Below, piece by piece: positions 55,299-64,000 of a stretch of 64,000 nt of DNA. The position numbers and the translations under genes were made by a program. The DNA comes from Alloalcanivorax marinus (lineage in GTDB: Bacteria; Pseudomonadota; Gammaproteobacteria; Pseudomonadales; Alcanivoracaceae): NCBI RefSeq assembly GCF_016906305.1, contig NZ_JADDOL010000013.1, forward strand, positions 48,135 through 112,134, given 5' to 3'. The notes under the pieces were generated by a model that saw only the letters and a program-made list of their open reading frames with translations, was not told where the DNA came from and did not search any database. Position 1 is the first letter of the stretch. Every line of letters begins with the position of its first letter.

Positions 55299-57569
55299 AT
55301 GCGATACCTGTTACCCGCCGCGGCCCTGGTGGCGGCGGTCTGGAGCGGCGCGAGCTGGCCGCTGTGGTTGCCGCTGCTGGTCCTGGCCGCCGGCAGGGCG
55401 GGTGCGGGTTGGCGGCGCGAGCCGCCGCGTTCCGGTCGATGGGCGTGCACGATACTGGCCACCGCCCTGGCCGGCGGCCTGGGGCTGCTGGCACTGGAGC
55501 AGGGCCTGGCGGCGCGGCTGCCGGCCTCGCTGAATGGCGAAACGCTGGCGGTGCGGGCCCGGGTGGTGGACCTGGTGGAGCGCCAGCGCCGTGTTCGCTA
55601 CGACGAGCCGGTGAACTGGCAGAGGCTGACCCTGGAAGTGCGGCTGTTGGAAGGGCGGGGGCGCTGGCCGGGCCGCCATCGGGTGCGGGTCAGCGCCTGG
55701 GGGCCGTTGCCGGCGCTGGGCGCCGGGGACCGTTTCGAGGCCCGGGTGCGGCTTTATTTTCCCCATGGCTGGCACAACCAGACCGGACCGGACACCGCCC
55801 GCCGGGACCTGGCCGAACGCATCGACGCGGTGGGGGTGCTGGCGGCGGTGGACGGGCCGGTGCACGCCGACGGGGGGCCGCACGCTTTTCGCGAGCGGCT
55901 GGCGGACCGGCTGCGGGCGCGGCTGGCCGCCAGTCCGCTGGGCGCGGCGGTGGTGCCGGCGCTGGTCACCGGCGACCGTCGCGGGCTGGAGCGGCCCTTG
56001 AAGGATCTGTTCCGGGCCACCGGTACCGCCCATTTGCTGGCCATTTCCGGCCTGCACCTGACCCTGGTCACCGGCCTGCTGTGGTGGCTGGGCCGGGGCG
56101 TGCTGGCGCCGCTGCTGCAGTGGCTGTGGCCGGCCAGCCGGCGGCTGACGCTGGCCCAGCTGGCCTGGGCGCCGGCGCTGGTCGGCGCGCTCGGTTACGC
56201 GGCGCTGGCGGGGTTCAGCCTGCCCACCCGGCGCGCCCTGATCATGGTGGCGGTGCTGGCCCTGTGCCGGCTGCGACGCCGCTGGCCGGCACCCTTCGAG
56301 GGGCTGGCCCTGGCGCTGCTGGCGGTGCTGCTGGTGGACCCGCTGGCGGCGCTGTCCACCGGCCTGTGGCTGTCGTTCGGGGCGGTGGCGGCGATCCTGG
56401 GGTTGCTGGAGGGCGGCGGCCGGCTGCCGGTGATGGTGGCGCTGCCGTTGCCCATGGCGGTGGCCGGCGCCGCCCTGTTCGGCACCTGGGCCTGGTGGAG
56501 CCCGCTGGCCAACCTGCTGCTGGTGCCCCTGTTCAGCGCCCTGGTGGTGCCGGCGGCGTTGCTGGGGGCGCTGCTGGACTGGACGCCGGCCCTGGACGCC
56601 GCCGCCACCGGGGTGGAGCTGGCGGTGGCCCTGATGGAAGTCATGGCCCGCTGGCCGGCGCCGGGCCTGCCGATGGCCTCCGGGATGGCGGCCCTGGCGG
56701 TGGGCGGCGCGCTGCTGTTGGGACTGTCGCCGGCCTGGCCCTGGCCGCGCCGCCTGCTGCCCCTGTGCCTGTTGTCCTGGTGGTGGCCGGCCGCCACCGC
56801 CCCGGGCCCCGGTCAGGTGGATCTGATCATGTTCGAGGTGGGGCAGGGCCAGGCCCTGGCGCTGCGCACCGCCCGCCATCTGGTGCTCTACGACCTGGGG
56901 CCCGGTTGGCAAGGCGGGTCCGCCACCGGGTCGGTGCTGGTGCCCTGGCTGCGCCGCCACCGGCTGACTCCGGACCTGACCCTGGTCAGTCACGGCGACG
57001 GCGACCATGCCGGCGGCCTGGCGGACCTGCCCGATCCCGGACGGCTGCTGAGCGGCGAGCCGGACCGGGTGCCCGGCGCCGAACGGTGCCGGGCCGGCCA
57101 GCACTGGCGCTTCGACGGCGTCGACTTCCGGGTGCTGTGGCCGGACCGGCGGCCCTGGACCGGCAACGACGCCAGCTGCGTGCTGCGGGTGGACGCCGGC
57201 GGCGCCAGCGTGCTGCTCACCGGCGACATCACCACGGCGGTGGAGTACCGGCTGCTGGGCACGGTGGCGCCGGTGACGGTGCTGCAGCTCGGCCACCACG
57301 GCAGCGCCTCGTCCAGCGCCGACGCCTGGGTGCGGTCGCTGCAACCGCGCTGGGCGCTGGCCTCGGTGGGCTACGCCAACCGCTTCGGGCACCCGGACGC
57401 GGCCCTGGTGCGGCGCCTGGAAGCGGCCGGGGTCACGGTTCTGCGCACCGACCGGGCCGGTATGATTGTGTTTCGCCTGGGGGGCCCGGATAATGCCGCG
57501 CTTATAACAAAGTGGCGCCGGGACCATGAGCGTCCCTGGCACCGGCCCGCGCGCGGGCAGGTTTGGTGA
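55299..57569 (+). CDS. comEC: DNA internalisation-related competence protein ComEC/Rec2
   Basis: A 756-residue inner-membrane channel protein that moves single-stranded DNA into the cytosol during transformation. The N terminus has several membrane segments, followed by an OB-like periplasmic region. The competence domain has GTAHLLAISGLHLTLVTGLL, GFSLPTRRALIMVAVLAL and LSTGLWLSFGAVAAIL. The C-terminal metallo-beta-lactamase-like domain has LVSHGDGDHAGGL, NDASCVLRVDAGGASVLLTGD and LQLGHHGS. All metal-binding histidines of SHxDxDHxGG are present, so the domain may be catalytic. ATG at 55299 after GCAAGG. It ends 23 bases before exbB. Confidence 0.95.
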   Translation: MRYLLPAAALVAAVWSGASWPLWLPLLVLAAGRAGAGWRREPPRSGRWACTILATALAGGLGLLALEQGLAARLPASLNGETLAVRARVVDLVERQRRVRYDEPVNWQRLTLEVRLLEGRGRWPGRHRVRVSAWGPLPALGAGDRFEARVRLYFPHGWHNQTGPDTARRDLAERIDAVGVLAAVDGPVHADGGPHAFRERLADRLRARLAASPLGAAVVPALVTGDRRGLERPLKDLFRATGTAHLLAISGLHLTLVTGLLWWLGRGVLAPLLQWLWPASRRLTLAQLAWAPALVGALGYAALAGFSLPTRRALIMVAVLALCRLRRRWPAPFEGLALALLAVLLVDPLAALSTGLWLSFGAVAAILGLLEGGGRLPVMVALPLPMAVAGAALFGTWAWWSPLANLLLVPLFSALVVPAALLGALLDWTPALDAAATGVELAVALMEVMARWPAPGLPMASGMAALAVGGALLLGLSPAWPWPRRLLPLCLLSWWWPAATAPGPGQVDLIMFEVGQGQALALRTARHLVLYDLGPGWQGGSATGSVLVPWLRRHRLTPDLTLVSHGDGDHAGGLADLPDPGRLLSGEPDRVPGAERCRAGQHWRFDGVDFRVLWPDRRPWTGNDASCVLRVDAGGASVLLTGDITTAVEYRLLGTVAPVTVLQLGHHGSASSSADAWVRSLQPRWALASVGYANRFGHPDAALVRRLEAAGVTVLRTDRAGMIVFRLGGPDNAALITKWRRDHERPWHRPARGQVW

Positions 57570-57592
57570 ACGTCGCGAAAGGGGATCTTTAC

Positions 57593-58228
57593 GTGCAGGA
57601 TCTAGTGCAGTCCGGGGGCTGGATGATGCTCCCGATCCTGATCGGTTCGGTGGTGGCCCTGGCCATCGTGGTGGAACGGTTCTGGACCCTGCGTCCGAGC
57701 AAGCTGGCGCCGCCGGAAACCCTGGCCCAGGTGCGGGTCTGGCTGCAGAAGGGCCAGCTCAACGCCCAGCGGCTGGCCACCCTGCGGGAACAGTCGCCCC
57801 TGGGGCGCATTCTCGCCACCGGCCTGGCCAATGCCCGCCACGGCCGTGAGATCATGAAGGAAAGCATCCAGGAGGAAGCCGCCGGCGTGGTCCACGACCT
57901 GGAGAAATACCTCTCCACCCTGGGCTCCATCGCCGCCATCGCGCCGCTGCTGGGCCTGCTGGGCACGGTGATCGGCATGATCGACGTGTTCGCCGCCATC
58001 ATGATTCACGGCACCGGCGACGCCGCCCAGCTGGCCGGCGGCATTTCCCAGGCGCTGCTGACCACCGCCGCCGGTCTGGTGGTGGCGATTCCGGCGATCT
58101 TCTTCCACCGCTTCTTTCTGCGCCGGGTGGAGGAAATTACCGTGAGCATGGAGCAGAGCGCGGTGCATCTGGTGGATCTGGTGCACGGCGACCGGGAAGC
58201 GACCCCGGCCACCGGAGCGGCGTCGTGA
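57593..58228 (+). CDS. exbB: ExbB/TolQ-type proton channel protein
   Basis: A 211-residue inner-membrane protein with three membrane segments. QDLVQSGGWMMLPILIGSVV begins the first. The conserved pair is LGSIAAIAPLLGLLGTVIGM and ISQALLTTAAGLVVAIPAIF. It forms a proton-motive-force channel with ExbD to energise TonB-like proteins. The start is GTG 57593 after AAAGGGGAT, since longer frames at 57563 lack a site. It overlaps exbD by four bases (GTGA). Located between comEC and msbA, as in Pseudomonas-type neighbourhoods. Confidence 0.92.
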   Translation: MQDLVQSGGWMMLPILIGSVVALAIVVERFWTLRPSKLAPPETLAQVRVWLQKGQLNAQRLATLREQSPLGRILATGLANARHGREIMKESIQEEAAGVVHDLEKYLSTLGSIAAIAPLLGLLGTVIGMIDVFAAIMIHGTGDAAQLAGGISQALLTTAAGLVVAIPAIFFHRFFLRRVEEITVSMEQSAVHLVDLVHGDREATPATGAAS

Positions 58229-58650
58229 AATTCCCCCGGCCCCGTCAGGAGCAAGCGGAGGTCAACCTGACGCCACTGATCGACGTGGTGTTCCTGCTGT
58301 TGATTTTCTTCATGGTATCCACCACCTTCACCCGCGAGACCCAGCTGGCGCTGACGCTGCCGGAGGCGCAAGGCACGCCCCCCGAGGCGCAGCCGGAGGC
58401 GGTGCAGGTGCTGGTGTCGCCGCTGGGTGAGTATCTGATCAACGGCGAGAAGCTCGCCGACAACAGTGAAGCGGGCCTGCGCTCGGCGCTGCTGCGGCTG
58501 GGCCAGGACAAGACCACCCGGCCGATGATCATCACCGCCGACGCCAACGCCAGCTATCAGGCGGTGGTGCGGGTCATGGACGTGGCCGGGCAGCTCGGCT
58601 TTGATAAGCTGTCGCTCACCACTCGCGAAGCCGACGATGAGGCGCAATGA
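58225..58650 (+). CDS. exbD: ExbD/TolR-type protein
   Basis: A 141-residue inner-membrane protein with one membrane segment. EVNLTPLIDVVFLLLIFFMV contains the essential Asp20 of the proton path. The periplasmic part ends MIITADANASYQAVVRVMDVAGQLGFDKLSL, typical of the family. GTG start at 58225 overlaps exbB; the stop overlaps msbA by four bases. No tonB gene is adjacent, so the TonB partner is encoded elsewhere. Confidence 0.94.
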   Translation: MKFPRPRQEQAEVNLTPLIDVVFLLLIFFMVSTTFTRETQLALTLPEAQGTPPEAQPEAVQVLVSPLGEYLINGEKLADNSEAGLRSALLRLGQDKTTRPMIITADANASYQAVVRVMDVAGQLGFDKLSLTTREADDEAQ

Positions 58651-60398
58651 GCCAATCTCTCCCGGATGATGCCTGGCAGACCTACAAACGACTGCTGAAC
58701 TACGTCAAACCCCACTGGCTGATCCTGTTCGCCAGTTTCATCGGTTACGCGATCTACGCCGCCACCCAGGCCGGCGCCGCCCAGCTGGCCGGCTATCTGG
58801 GCGAGACCGTGGTCAACCCGGAGCCGCGCCGGGTGCTGATCGTTTCCATCGCGCCGTTCTTTATCGCCCTGGCCCAGGGCATCGGTCAGTTCATGGGCAG
58901 TTATTCCATGACCTGGGTGGCCCAGGAAATCGTCTACCGGTTGCGCAACGACGTGTTCGGCCATGTGCTGCGGCTGCCCCAGTCGGAGTACAACAACAAT
59001 GCCTCCGGGCGCATCATGTCGAAGATCATTTTCGACGCCCAGCAGGTCACCAGCGCCGGCACCGATGCCATTATCGTGCTGCTGCGCGAGGGCCTGACGG
59101 TGATCGGGCTGATCGCATTCCTGCTTTACCAGAACTGGAAGCTGACCCTGATCCTGCTGGTCATGGCGCCGCTGGTGGGCACCGTGGTGAGACTGACCAG
59201 CAAACGCTTTCGCCATATCAGCCGGCGCATCCAGGCGTCCATGGGCAACATCACCCAGTTCCTGGGCGAGGCCATCGAAGGCAACCAGGCGGTGAAGATC
59301 TTCGGTGGGCAGAAGCTGGAGGCGGACCGCTTCCACGCGGTGAGCCGGCGTTTCTCGCGGCAGAACACCAAGCTCAACGCCAGCAAGATCGCCTCCACGG
59401 TGATCGTGCAGCTGTTCGTGGCGGTGGCCATCGGCCTGGTCACCTATTTGTACATCACGCTGATGGGCGAGGCGCTGACCGTGGGCGGGTTCCTGTCCTA
59501 CATCGCCGCCGCCGGCATGGTGCAGAAGCCGCTCAAGCAGCTCACCGACGTGAACGTGAAAATCCAGCGCGGCGTCACCGGGGCCTCCTCCCTGTTCGAG
59601 CTGATGGACCGCCCGCCGGAGCCGGACCTGGGCGACCGTGATCTGCCGCGCGTCAACGGCGACATCGAGTTCCACGACGTGACCTTCGGCTACGACCCGG
59701 CCCATCCGGTGCTCAACAACCTGACGTTCTCGGTGAAAAGCGGCGAGACCATCGCCCTGGTGGGCCGCTCGGGGGCTGGCAAGAGCACCATTTCGGCGAT
59801 GCTGCCCCGGTTCTTCGATCCGGATTCCGGCCAGGTGCTGCTCGACGGCGTGCCGCTGCCGGACTACCAGCTGGCGGCCCTGCGCCGGCAGATCGCCATG
59901 GTCAGCCAGAAGGTGGTGCTGTTCAACGACACGGTGCGCAACAACATCGCCTACGGCGAGATGCGCGACGCCGACGACGCCGCCATCGAGGAGGCGGCGC
60001 GCAACGCGTATGCGTGGGACTTCATTCAGAGCCTGGAGCATGGCCTGGACACCGAGGTGGGCCAGGACGGCGCCCAGCTGTCCGGCGGCCAGCGGCAGCG
60101 TCTGGCGATTGCCCGGGCGCTGCTCAAGGACGCGCCGATCCTGATTCTCGACGAGGCCACCAGTGCCCTGGACACCGAATCCGAGCACCATATCCAGCAG
60201 GCCCTGGAGCGGCTGATGGCCGGGCGCACCACCCTGGTGATCGCCCACCGCCTGTCCACCATCGAAAAGGCCGACCGCATTCTGGTGCTGGATCAGGGCC
60301 GCCTGATCGAGCAGGGCAGCCATCAGGAGCTGCTGGCGCGCAACGGCCTTTATACCCAACTCTACAAGATGGATTTCGCCGACACCGACCATGGCTGA
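58647..60398 (+). CDS. msbA: Lipid A export ATP-binding/permease protein
   Basis: A 583-residue ABC exporter that flips core-lipid A across the inner membrane. Six membrane helices occupy residues ~15-310. The nucleotide domain has Walker A LVGRSGAGKSTISAML, Q-loop MVSQKVVLFNDTVRNNIAYG (typical for MsbA), signature AQLSGGQRQRLAIARAL, Walker B ILILDEATSALD and the His in IAHRLSTI. Length equals that of E. coli MsbA (582). It overlaps exbD (ATGA) upstream and lpxK by eight bases downstream, joining lipid A transport and synthesis. Confidence 0.95.
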   Translation: MSQSLPDDAWQTYKRLLNYVKPHWLILFASFIGYAIYAATQAGAAQLAGYLGETVVNPEPRRVLIVSIAPFFIALAQGIGQFMGSYSMTWVAQEIVYRLRNDVFGHVLRLPQSEYNNNASGRIMSKIIFDAQQVTSAGTDAIIVLLREGLTVIGLIAFLLYQNWKLTLILLVMAPLVGTVVRLTSKRFRHISRRIQASMGNITQFLGEAIEGNQAVKIFGGQKLEADRFHAVSRRFSRQNTKLNASKIASTVIVQLFVAVAIGLVTYLYITLMGEALTVGGFLSYIAAAGMVQKPLKQLTDVNVKIQRGVTGASSLFELMDRPPEPDLGDRDLPRVNGDIEFHDVTFGYDPAHPVLNNLTFSVKSGETIALVGRSGAGKSTISAMLPRFFDPDSGQVLLDGVPLPDYQLAALRRQIAMVSQKVVLFNDTVRNNIAYGEMRDADDAAIEEAARNAYAWDFIQSLEHGLDTEVGQDGAQLSGGQRQRLAIARALLKDAPILILDEATSALDTESEHHIQQALERLMAGRTTLVIAHRLSTIEKADRILVLDQGRLIEQGSHQELLARNGLYTQLYKMDFADTDHG

Positions 60399-61374
60399 TT
60401 GGGCGCGCCGCATCGAGCAGGGCTGGTACCGGGGCAGTCCCTGGCTTACCCCGCTGCGCCCGCTGGGCTGGCTGGTGGGCCGGGTGGCCCGCCGCCGGCT
60501 GGCGCGCTTCCGCGAGCAGGCGCCGGTGCCGCCGGTGCCGGTGCTGGTGGTGGGCAACGTGACCGTGGGCGGCACCGGCAAGACGCCGCTGGTGATCGCC
60601 CTGGCCCGTCGCGCCGCCGAGCGCGGCCTGAAGGTGGTGGTGATCTCCCGGGGCTACGGCGCCGACGCGGGTGACTATCCTCTCAGCGTGAGCGCCGATG
60701 ACGACCCGGCCCGGGTCGGCGACGAACCCCTGCTGATCGCCCGCCGCGCCGAGGTGCCGGTGGTGCTCGACCCGAGGCGCGACCGGGCCCTGCAACGGGC
60801 GGTGGGTGAGCACGCCGCCGATCTGGTGATCAGCGACGACGGTCTGCAGCACTACGCGCTGCCGCGCTCCGCCGAGGTGGTGGTGATCGACGCGGACCGG
60901 GGCCTGGGCAATGGCCGCTGCCTGCCCGCCGGACCGCTGCGCGAACCGGCCTCGCGGCTGGCCGCGGTGGACTTCCTGATCGCCAATGGCGGCCCCTGGC
61001 CCGGCGCCACCACCATGACCCTGGCACCGGCGCCGCCGACCCGACTAAGCGACGGCGAAAGCCTGCCGGCGGACGCCTTCCTGACCCGCTTTCCGCGCGT
61101 GCACGGCGTGGCCGGCATCGGCCACCCGCAACGCTTCTTCCGCACGTTGGAAGCGCTGGGGCTGGCGGTGATTCCCCATGCGTTCGCCGATCATCACGCC
61201 TTCCGGCCGGAGGACCTGGCGTTCGGCGACGATCTGCCGGTGATCATGACCGAAAAAGACGCGGTAAAATGCCGGGGTTTCGACGATCCACGCCTGTGGA
61301 CCCTGCCGGTGCGGGCGTCGCTGCCGCCGGGCACCCTGGACGCGATTCTCGACCGGACCCTGGCCGGTCCCTGA
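60391..61374 (+). CDS. lpxK: Tetraacyldisaccharide 4'-kinase
   Basis: A 327-residue membrane-associated kinase adding the 4'-phosphate to the lipid A precursor. It shows [23 protein letters not shown] (Walker A), [36 protein letters not shown] and a late [12 protein letters not shown] and [11 protein letters not shown]. An N-terminal hydrophobic helix precedes. ATG 60391 overlaps msbA. The next gene starts 14 bases later and is kdsB; the small Trm112-like gene often found between lpxK and kdsB is absent. Confidence 0.96.
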   Translation: MADWARRIEQGWYRGSPWLTPLRPLGWLVGRVARRRLARFREQAPVPPVPVLVVGNVTVGGTGKTPLVIALARRAAERGLKVVVISRGYGADAGDYPLSVSADDDPARVGDEPLLIARRAEVPVVLDPRRDRALQRAVGEHAADLVISDDGLQHYALPRSAEVVVIDADRGLGNGRCLPAGPLREPASRLAAVDFLIANGGPWPGATTMTLAPAPPTRLSDGESLPADAFLTRFPRVHGVAGIGHPQRFFRTLEALGLAVIPHAFADHHAFRPEDLAFGDDLPVIMTEKDAVKCRGFDDPRLWTLPVRASLPPGTLDAILDRTLAGP

Positions 61375-61387
61375 TGGAGCAGCAAGC

Positions 61388-62167
61388 ATGAGTTTTCTTG
61401 TCATCGTACCGGCCCGTTATGCCTCGTCGCGGTTGCCCGGCAAGCCGCTGGCGGATCTGGCCGGCAAGCCCATGGTCACCCGGGTGGTGGAGCGCTGCGC
61501 GCAAAGCGGCGCCCGCGAGGCGCTGGTGGCCACCGACGATGAACGGGTGCGCGACGCGGTGGGCGACGCGGCCCGGGTGGTGATGACCCGTGCCGATCAT
61601 CCGTCCGGCACCGACCGGCTGCAGGAGGTGGCGGAGCAACTGGGCCTGGCCGACGACGACATCGTGGTCAACGTGCAGGGCGACGAGCCGCTGATCCCGC
61701 CGGCGGTGATCGATCAGGTGGCGGAGAACCTGGCGCTGCATCCGGACTGCCAGATGGCCACCCTGTGCGAGCCCATCGAGAACGGCGAGGACCTGTTCAA
61801 CCCCAATGTGTGCAAGGTGGTGTTCGATGTGAACGGGCGCGCGTTGTACTTCTCCCGGGCGCCGATCCCCTGGCACCGGGACGGCTTCGCCGGCGCTGTG
61901 AACGGCGGCGGGGACCTGGATCTGAGCGGCGGCCGCTGGTGGCGGCACATCGGCATCTACGCCTACCGGGTGGGCTTTTTGCACCGTTTCGTGAGCTGGC
62001 CGCCGGCGCCCCTGGAGCAATTGGAATCCCTGGAACAATTGCGCGCCCTGGCCAACGGCGCGCCGGTGCACGTGGCGCCGGCCCGCGAACCGGTGCCCGG
62101 CGGCGTCGACACCGAGGCCGATCTGGCGCGCATGCGCCGCTATCTGTCGGAGGCTGACCGCTCATGA
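61388..62167 (+). CDS. kdsB: 3-deoxy-manno-octulosonate cytidylyltransferase
   Basis: A 259-residue enzyme activating Kdo to CMP-Kdo for LPS core. [28 protein letters not shown] (the start of the nucleotide-binding loop) opens the protein. [35 protein letters not shown] and [12 protein letters not shown] follow in the expected order. ATG 61388 follows GGAGCAGC; the stop overlaps the phosphatase start by four bases (ATGA). Confidence 0.97.
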   Translation: MSFLVIVPARYASSRLPGKPLADLAGKPMVTRVVERCAQSGAREALVATDDERVRDAVGDAARVVMTRADHPSGTDRLQEVAEQLGLADDDIVVNVQGDEPLIPPAVIDQVAENLALHPDCQMATLCEPIENGEDLFNPNVCKVVFDVNGRALYFSRAPIPWHRDGFAGAVNGGGDLDLSGGRWWRHIGIYAYRVGFLHRFVSWPPAPLEQLESLEQLRALANGAPVHVAPAREPVPGGVDTEADLARMRRYLSEADRS

Positions 62168-62646
62168 GTACCCCTTCCGTTTCCGTTCTGTTCGTCTGTC
62201 TCGGCAATATCTGCCGGTCGCCCACCGCCGAGGCGGTGTTCCGCCGGCGGGTCACCGACGCCGGCCTGGAGGAACGCATCCACATCGACAGCGCCGGCAC
62301 CGGCGACTGGCACATCGGCAAGGCGCCGGACCGGCGCGCCAGCGCCGCCGCCGCCCAGCGCGGCTATGAGCTGGACCGGCTGCGCGCCCGCCAGGTGAGC
62401 GCGGAGGACTTCCACCGCTTCGACCTGATCCTGGCCATGGACGACAACAACCTGGCCGACCTGCAAGCACTGCGTCCGGCGGACGACGACGCCCTGCTGG
62501 CGCGCTTTCTGGACGTGCTCGGCGAGGACGGTCCCCATGAGGTGCCGGACCCGTACTACGGCGGCGACGACGGCTTTGACCACGTGCTGAACCTGGTGGA
62601 AAAGGCCAGCGACCTGTGGCTGGAGCGCCTGCGGGAGCGGCTGTGA
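62164..62646 (+). CDS. Low-molecular-weight protein-tyrosine phosphatase
   Basis: A 160-residue cytosolic phosphatase. The P-loop is [19 protein letters not shown] (nucleophile Cys12, Arg18), and the general acid is in [35 protein letters not shown] is also characteristic. In Gram-negatives such enzymes can dephosphorylate polysaccharide co-polymerase kinases, but none is adjacent here; the position between kdsB and murB is conserved in many gammaproteobacteria. Coupled to kdsB (ATGA) and murB (GTGA). Confidence 0.95.
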   Translation: MSTPSVSVLFVCLGNICRSPTAEAVFRRRVTDAGLEERIHIDSAGTGDWHIGKAPDRRASAAAAQRGYELDRLRARQVSAEDFHRFDLILAMDDNNLADLQALRPADDDALLARFLDVLGEDGPHEVPDPYYGGDDGFDHVLNLVEKASDLWLERLRERL

Positions 62647-63650
62647 TCGAGCGCGACGCGGATCTGTCCGGCGCCAACACCCTGGCGCTGCCGGCCCGCG
62701 CCGAGCGGCTGGCGCGCCCGGACAGCGGCGAGGCCCTGGCCGGACTGCTGGCCGGCCGGCGCGGCGATGAGCCGCTGTACGTGCTGGGGCAGGGCAGCAA
62801 CCTGGTGCTGGACGGCGATCTGCCCGGCCTGACGGTGATCCCGGCCCTGGATCGGATCGACTACCGGGTGGAGGGCGACCAGGCCCGGGTCACCGCCGGC
62901 GCCGGCGTGGTCTGGGACCGGCTGGTGGCGGACACGGTGGCGCGCGGCTGGCGCGGGCTGGAGAACCTGTCGCTGATCCCCGGCACCGCCGGCGCCGCGC
63001 CGTTCCAGAACATCGGCGCCTACGGCGTGGAACTGGCGGACGTGCTGGACAGCGTGGAGGCGGTGGCCGTGGCCGACGGTCGGCCGGTGCGCTTCCGCGC
63101 CGCCGAGTGCGAGTTCGACTATCGCGACAGCCTGTTCAAAAGCCGGCGGCGGGGCGAATTCATCATCACCGCCATCACCCTGCGGCTGCACCGTCACGGA
63201 CCTTGCCGGGTGGATTACGGCGGGCTGGCGGCGCGCTTCGGCGACGCCGACCCGGCCACGCTGGAGCCGGCGGCGGTGCGCGCGGCGGTGATCGAGCTGC
63301 GGCAAAGCAAACTGCCGGACCCGGCGGTGCTGCCCAACGCGGGCAGCTTCTTCAAGAATCCGGTGGTGTCCGTGGCCCATTATCAGCGGCTGAAAGAGAA
63401 CGAGCCGGAGCTGGTGGCCTTCCCCCATCGGGATGGCCACAAGCTGGCCGCCGGCTGGCTGATCGAGCGGGCCGGCTGGAAGGGCCGGCGGCTGGGGCCG
63501 GTGGGCATGCATCGGGATCAGGCGCTGGTGCTGGTCAACCATGGTGGCGCCCGGGCGGCGGACGTGCGGGCCCTGGCCGGGGCGGTGCGCGCCGATGTGC
63601 GCGAGCGCTTCGATGTGGACCTGGAGCAGGAACCGATTCCGTTGCCTTGA
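62643..63650 (+). CDS. murB: UDP-N-acetylenolpyruvoylglucosamine reductase
   Basis: A 335-residue FAD enzyme reducing UDP-GlcNAc-enolpyruvate to UDP-MurNAc in peptidoglycan synthesis. The N-terminal FAD half has NTLALPARAERLARP, YVLGQGSNLVLDGDLPGL, ENLSLIPGTAGAAPFQNIGAYG (FAD loop) and YRDSLFKSR. The catalytic part has LPNAGSFFKNPVV (Ser), HKLAAGWLIERAGWKG and HRDQALVLVNHGGA. Start GTG 62643 overlaps the phosphatase stop (GTGA); a frame to 62616 upstream is read-through. It is the last gene recognised in the window. Confidence 0.96.
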   Translation: MIERDADLSGANTLALPARAERLARPDSGEALAGLLAGRRGDEPLYVLGQGSNLVLDGDLPGLTVIPALDRIDYRVEGDQARVTAGAGVVWDRLVADTVARGWRGLENLSLIPGTAGAAPFQNIGAYGVELADVLDSVEAVAVADGRPVRFRAAECEFDYRDSLFKSRRRGEFIITAITLRLHRHGPCRVDYGGLAARFGDADPATLEPAAVRAAVIELRQSKLPDPAVLPNAGSFFKNPVVSVAHYQRLKENEPELVAFPHRDGHKLAAGWLIERAGWKGRRLGPVGMHRDQALVLVNHGGARAADVRALAGAVRADVRERFDVDLEQEPIPLP

Positions 63651-63667
63651 GGGGGTTGCCGTCAGCG

Positions 63668-63690
63668 GGGGCGCGACTCAGGGCGCGACG
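63668..63690 (-). repeat. 23-base dispersed repeat, copy B
   Basis: Exact reverse complement of 12738-12760. It lies 18 bases past the murB stop. Flanking bases do not match those of copy A, so the repeat unit is limited to these 23 bases. Confidence 0.75.
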
Positions 63691-64000
63691 CCCTTCCGGG
63701 AACGCCGCTAGTACGTCTATGTACACCTCTTGCAAGTGCTGTCTGTCTGCGATGGCTCAGTGAGCAAGGGAGATTAAACTGCGTACGTCTATCCGGCCTG
63801 TTGGTTGGGCCGATTGATAAACGGCCCTGGCCCTCATGAGAACCGCGCCTCGGTTGCCTATCGTCCCTACGGGTTCTGGACCCGTGTACTCGTCGGCGTT
63901 GGCCGAGGCCGGTTTAACCCGTTGCTCATGGAAGCACTCGCAGCCTCCTGGTGTGGCCTGAAGCGCCCGGCTCAGGCGGGCCGGTAACTCTGTTGGTAAT
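63691..64000. other. Gene-poor structured stretch at the right edge; possible edge of an inserted element or structured RNA
   Basis: No open frame here looks like a real protein. The base composition drops below the genomic average (for example ATTAAACTGCGTACGTCTAT). Five small perfect hairpins follow each other: GGGCCG/CGGCCC (63807-63827), AACCG/CGGTT (63841-63855), ACGGGT/ACCCGT (63869-63885), TCGGC/GCCGA (63893-63906) and GCCCG/CGGGC (63965-63981). The sequence GTACGTCTAT occurs at 63711 and again at 63783. Such a layout suits a structured RNA or the non-coding left end of an IS110-type element, but the next bases are missing, so this is only a suggestion. Confidence 0.4.

Noticed and set aside
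58557..60581. 674-residue minus-strand frame opposite exbD-msbA
   Set aside because: Shadow of msbA; no motifs, while the plus strand has the full ABC exporter.
63805..63987. 60-residue frame near the right edge
   Set aside because: No ribosome site, no recognisable motif, and it runs across several perfect hairpins; more likely non-coding.

Overview
The window reads as chromosomal DNA of a very GC-rich (roughly 70 percent) gammaproteobacterium. The evidence is conserved neighbourhoods: purM next to a DUF2066 gene and hda, an sthA transhydrogenase, and the run lolC-lolD / DUF2062 / comEC / exbBD / msbA / lpxK / kdsB / LMW-PTP / murB. An Alcanivorax-like oil- or lipid-degrading relative would fit (fadAB-type pair, secreted lipase, two OruR-like AraC regulators), but the genus is not proven. 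No tRNA, rRNA, CRISPR array or complete mobile element was seen. 

Layout. 1-4.5 kb: purine synthesis (purN edge, purM), DUF2066, hda, sthA. 4.6-9.0 kb: a phytase-like lipoprotein with a secreted CYTH-like partner, an Smr protein, an unlisted 55-residue gene and a tandem GST-fold protein. Copies of a REP-type palindrome are scattered here. 9.3-12.7 kb: a beta-oxidation thiolase and multifunctional enzyme, closed by a clean terminator. 12.8-20.2 kb: a complete seven-gene Nit1C (sll0783-0788 / MSMEG_0566-0572 type) operon, linked elsewhere to cyanide assimilation and nitrogen-starvation response. A MocR-type regulator is divergent from it and the shared intergenic region holds repeated CCAATCAA boxes. 

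20.3-30.1 kb: GNAT, two DUF6916-like proteins (one a Tat lipoprotein), three tandem tail-collar (microcystin-dependent-protein type) proteins and a 2314-residue surface protein. The large protein ends in a GlyGly-CTERM-like segment followed in frame by a second signal-like segment and a beta-barrel. This block is the best candidate for a little-described system. 30.2-33.5 kb: heme oxygenase with a heme ABC importer. 33.6-37 kb: thioesterase, DsbA-fold isomerase, ABC1 kinase and an RHH/zinc-ribbon protein. 37.2-41 kb: AraC regulator, secreted lipase-type hydrolase and a membrane-anchored partner. 41-47 kb: FeS-type photolyase, second AraC regulator, purU, rlmM, an AmpG-like permease and TusA. 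47.2-52.4 kb: DegV, a BCCT transporter with aguA/aguB for putrescine synthesis, and a secreted acidic-tailed protein. 

52.6-63.7 kb: envelope genes, with lipoprotein release (LolC/D, no adjacent LolE), DNA uptake (ComEC), energy coupling (ExbB/D), lipid A export and core precursor synthesis (MsbA, LpxK, KdsB), a tyrosine phosphatase and MurB, mostly translationally coupled. The last 350 bases have no convincing gene but carry several consecutive perfect hairpins and may be the edge of an inserted element or a structured RNA.
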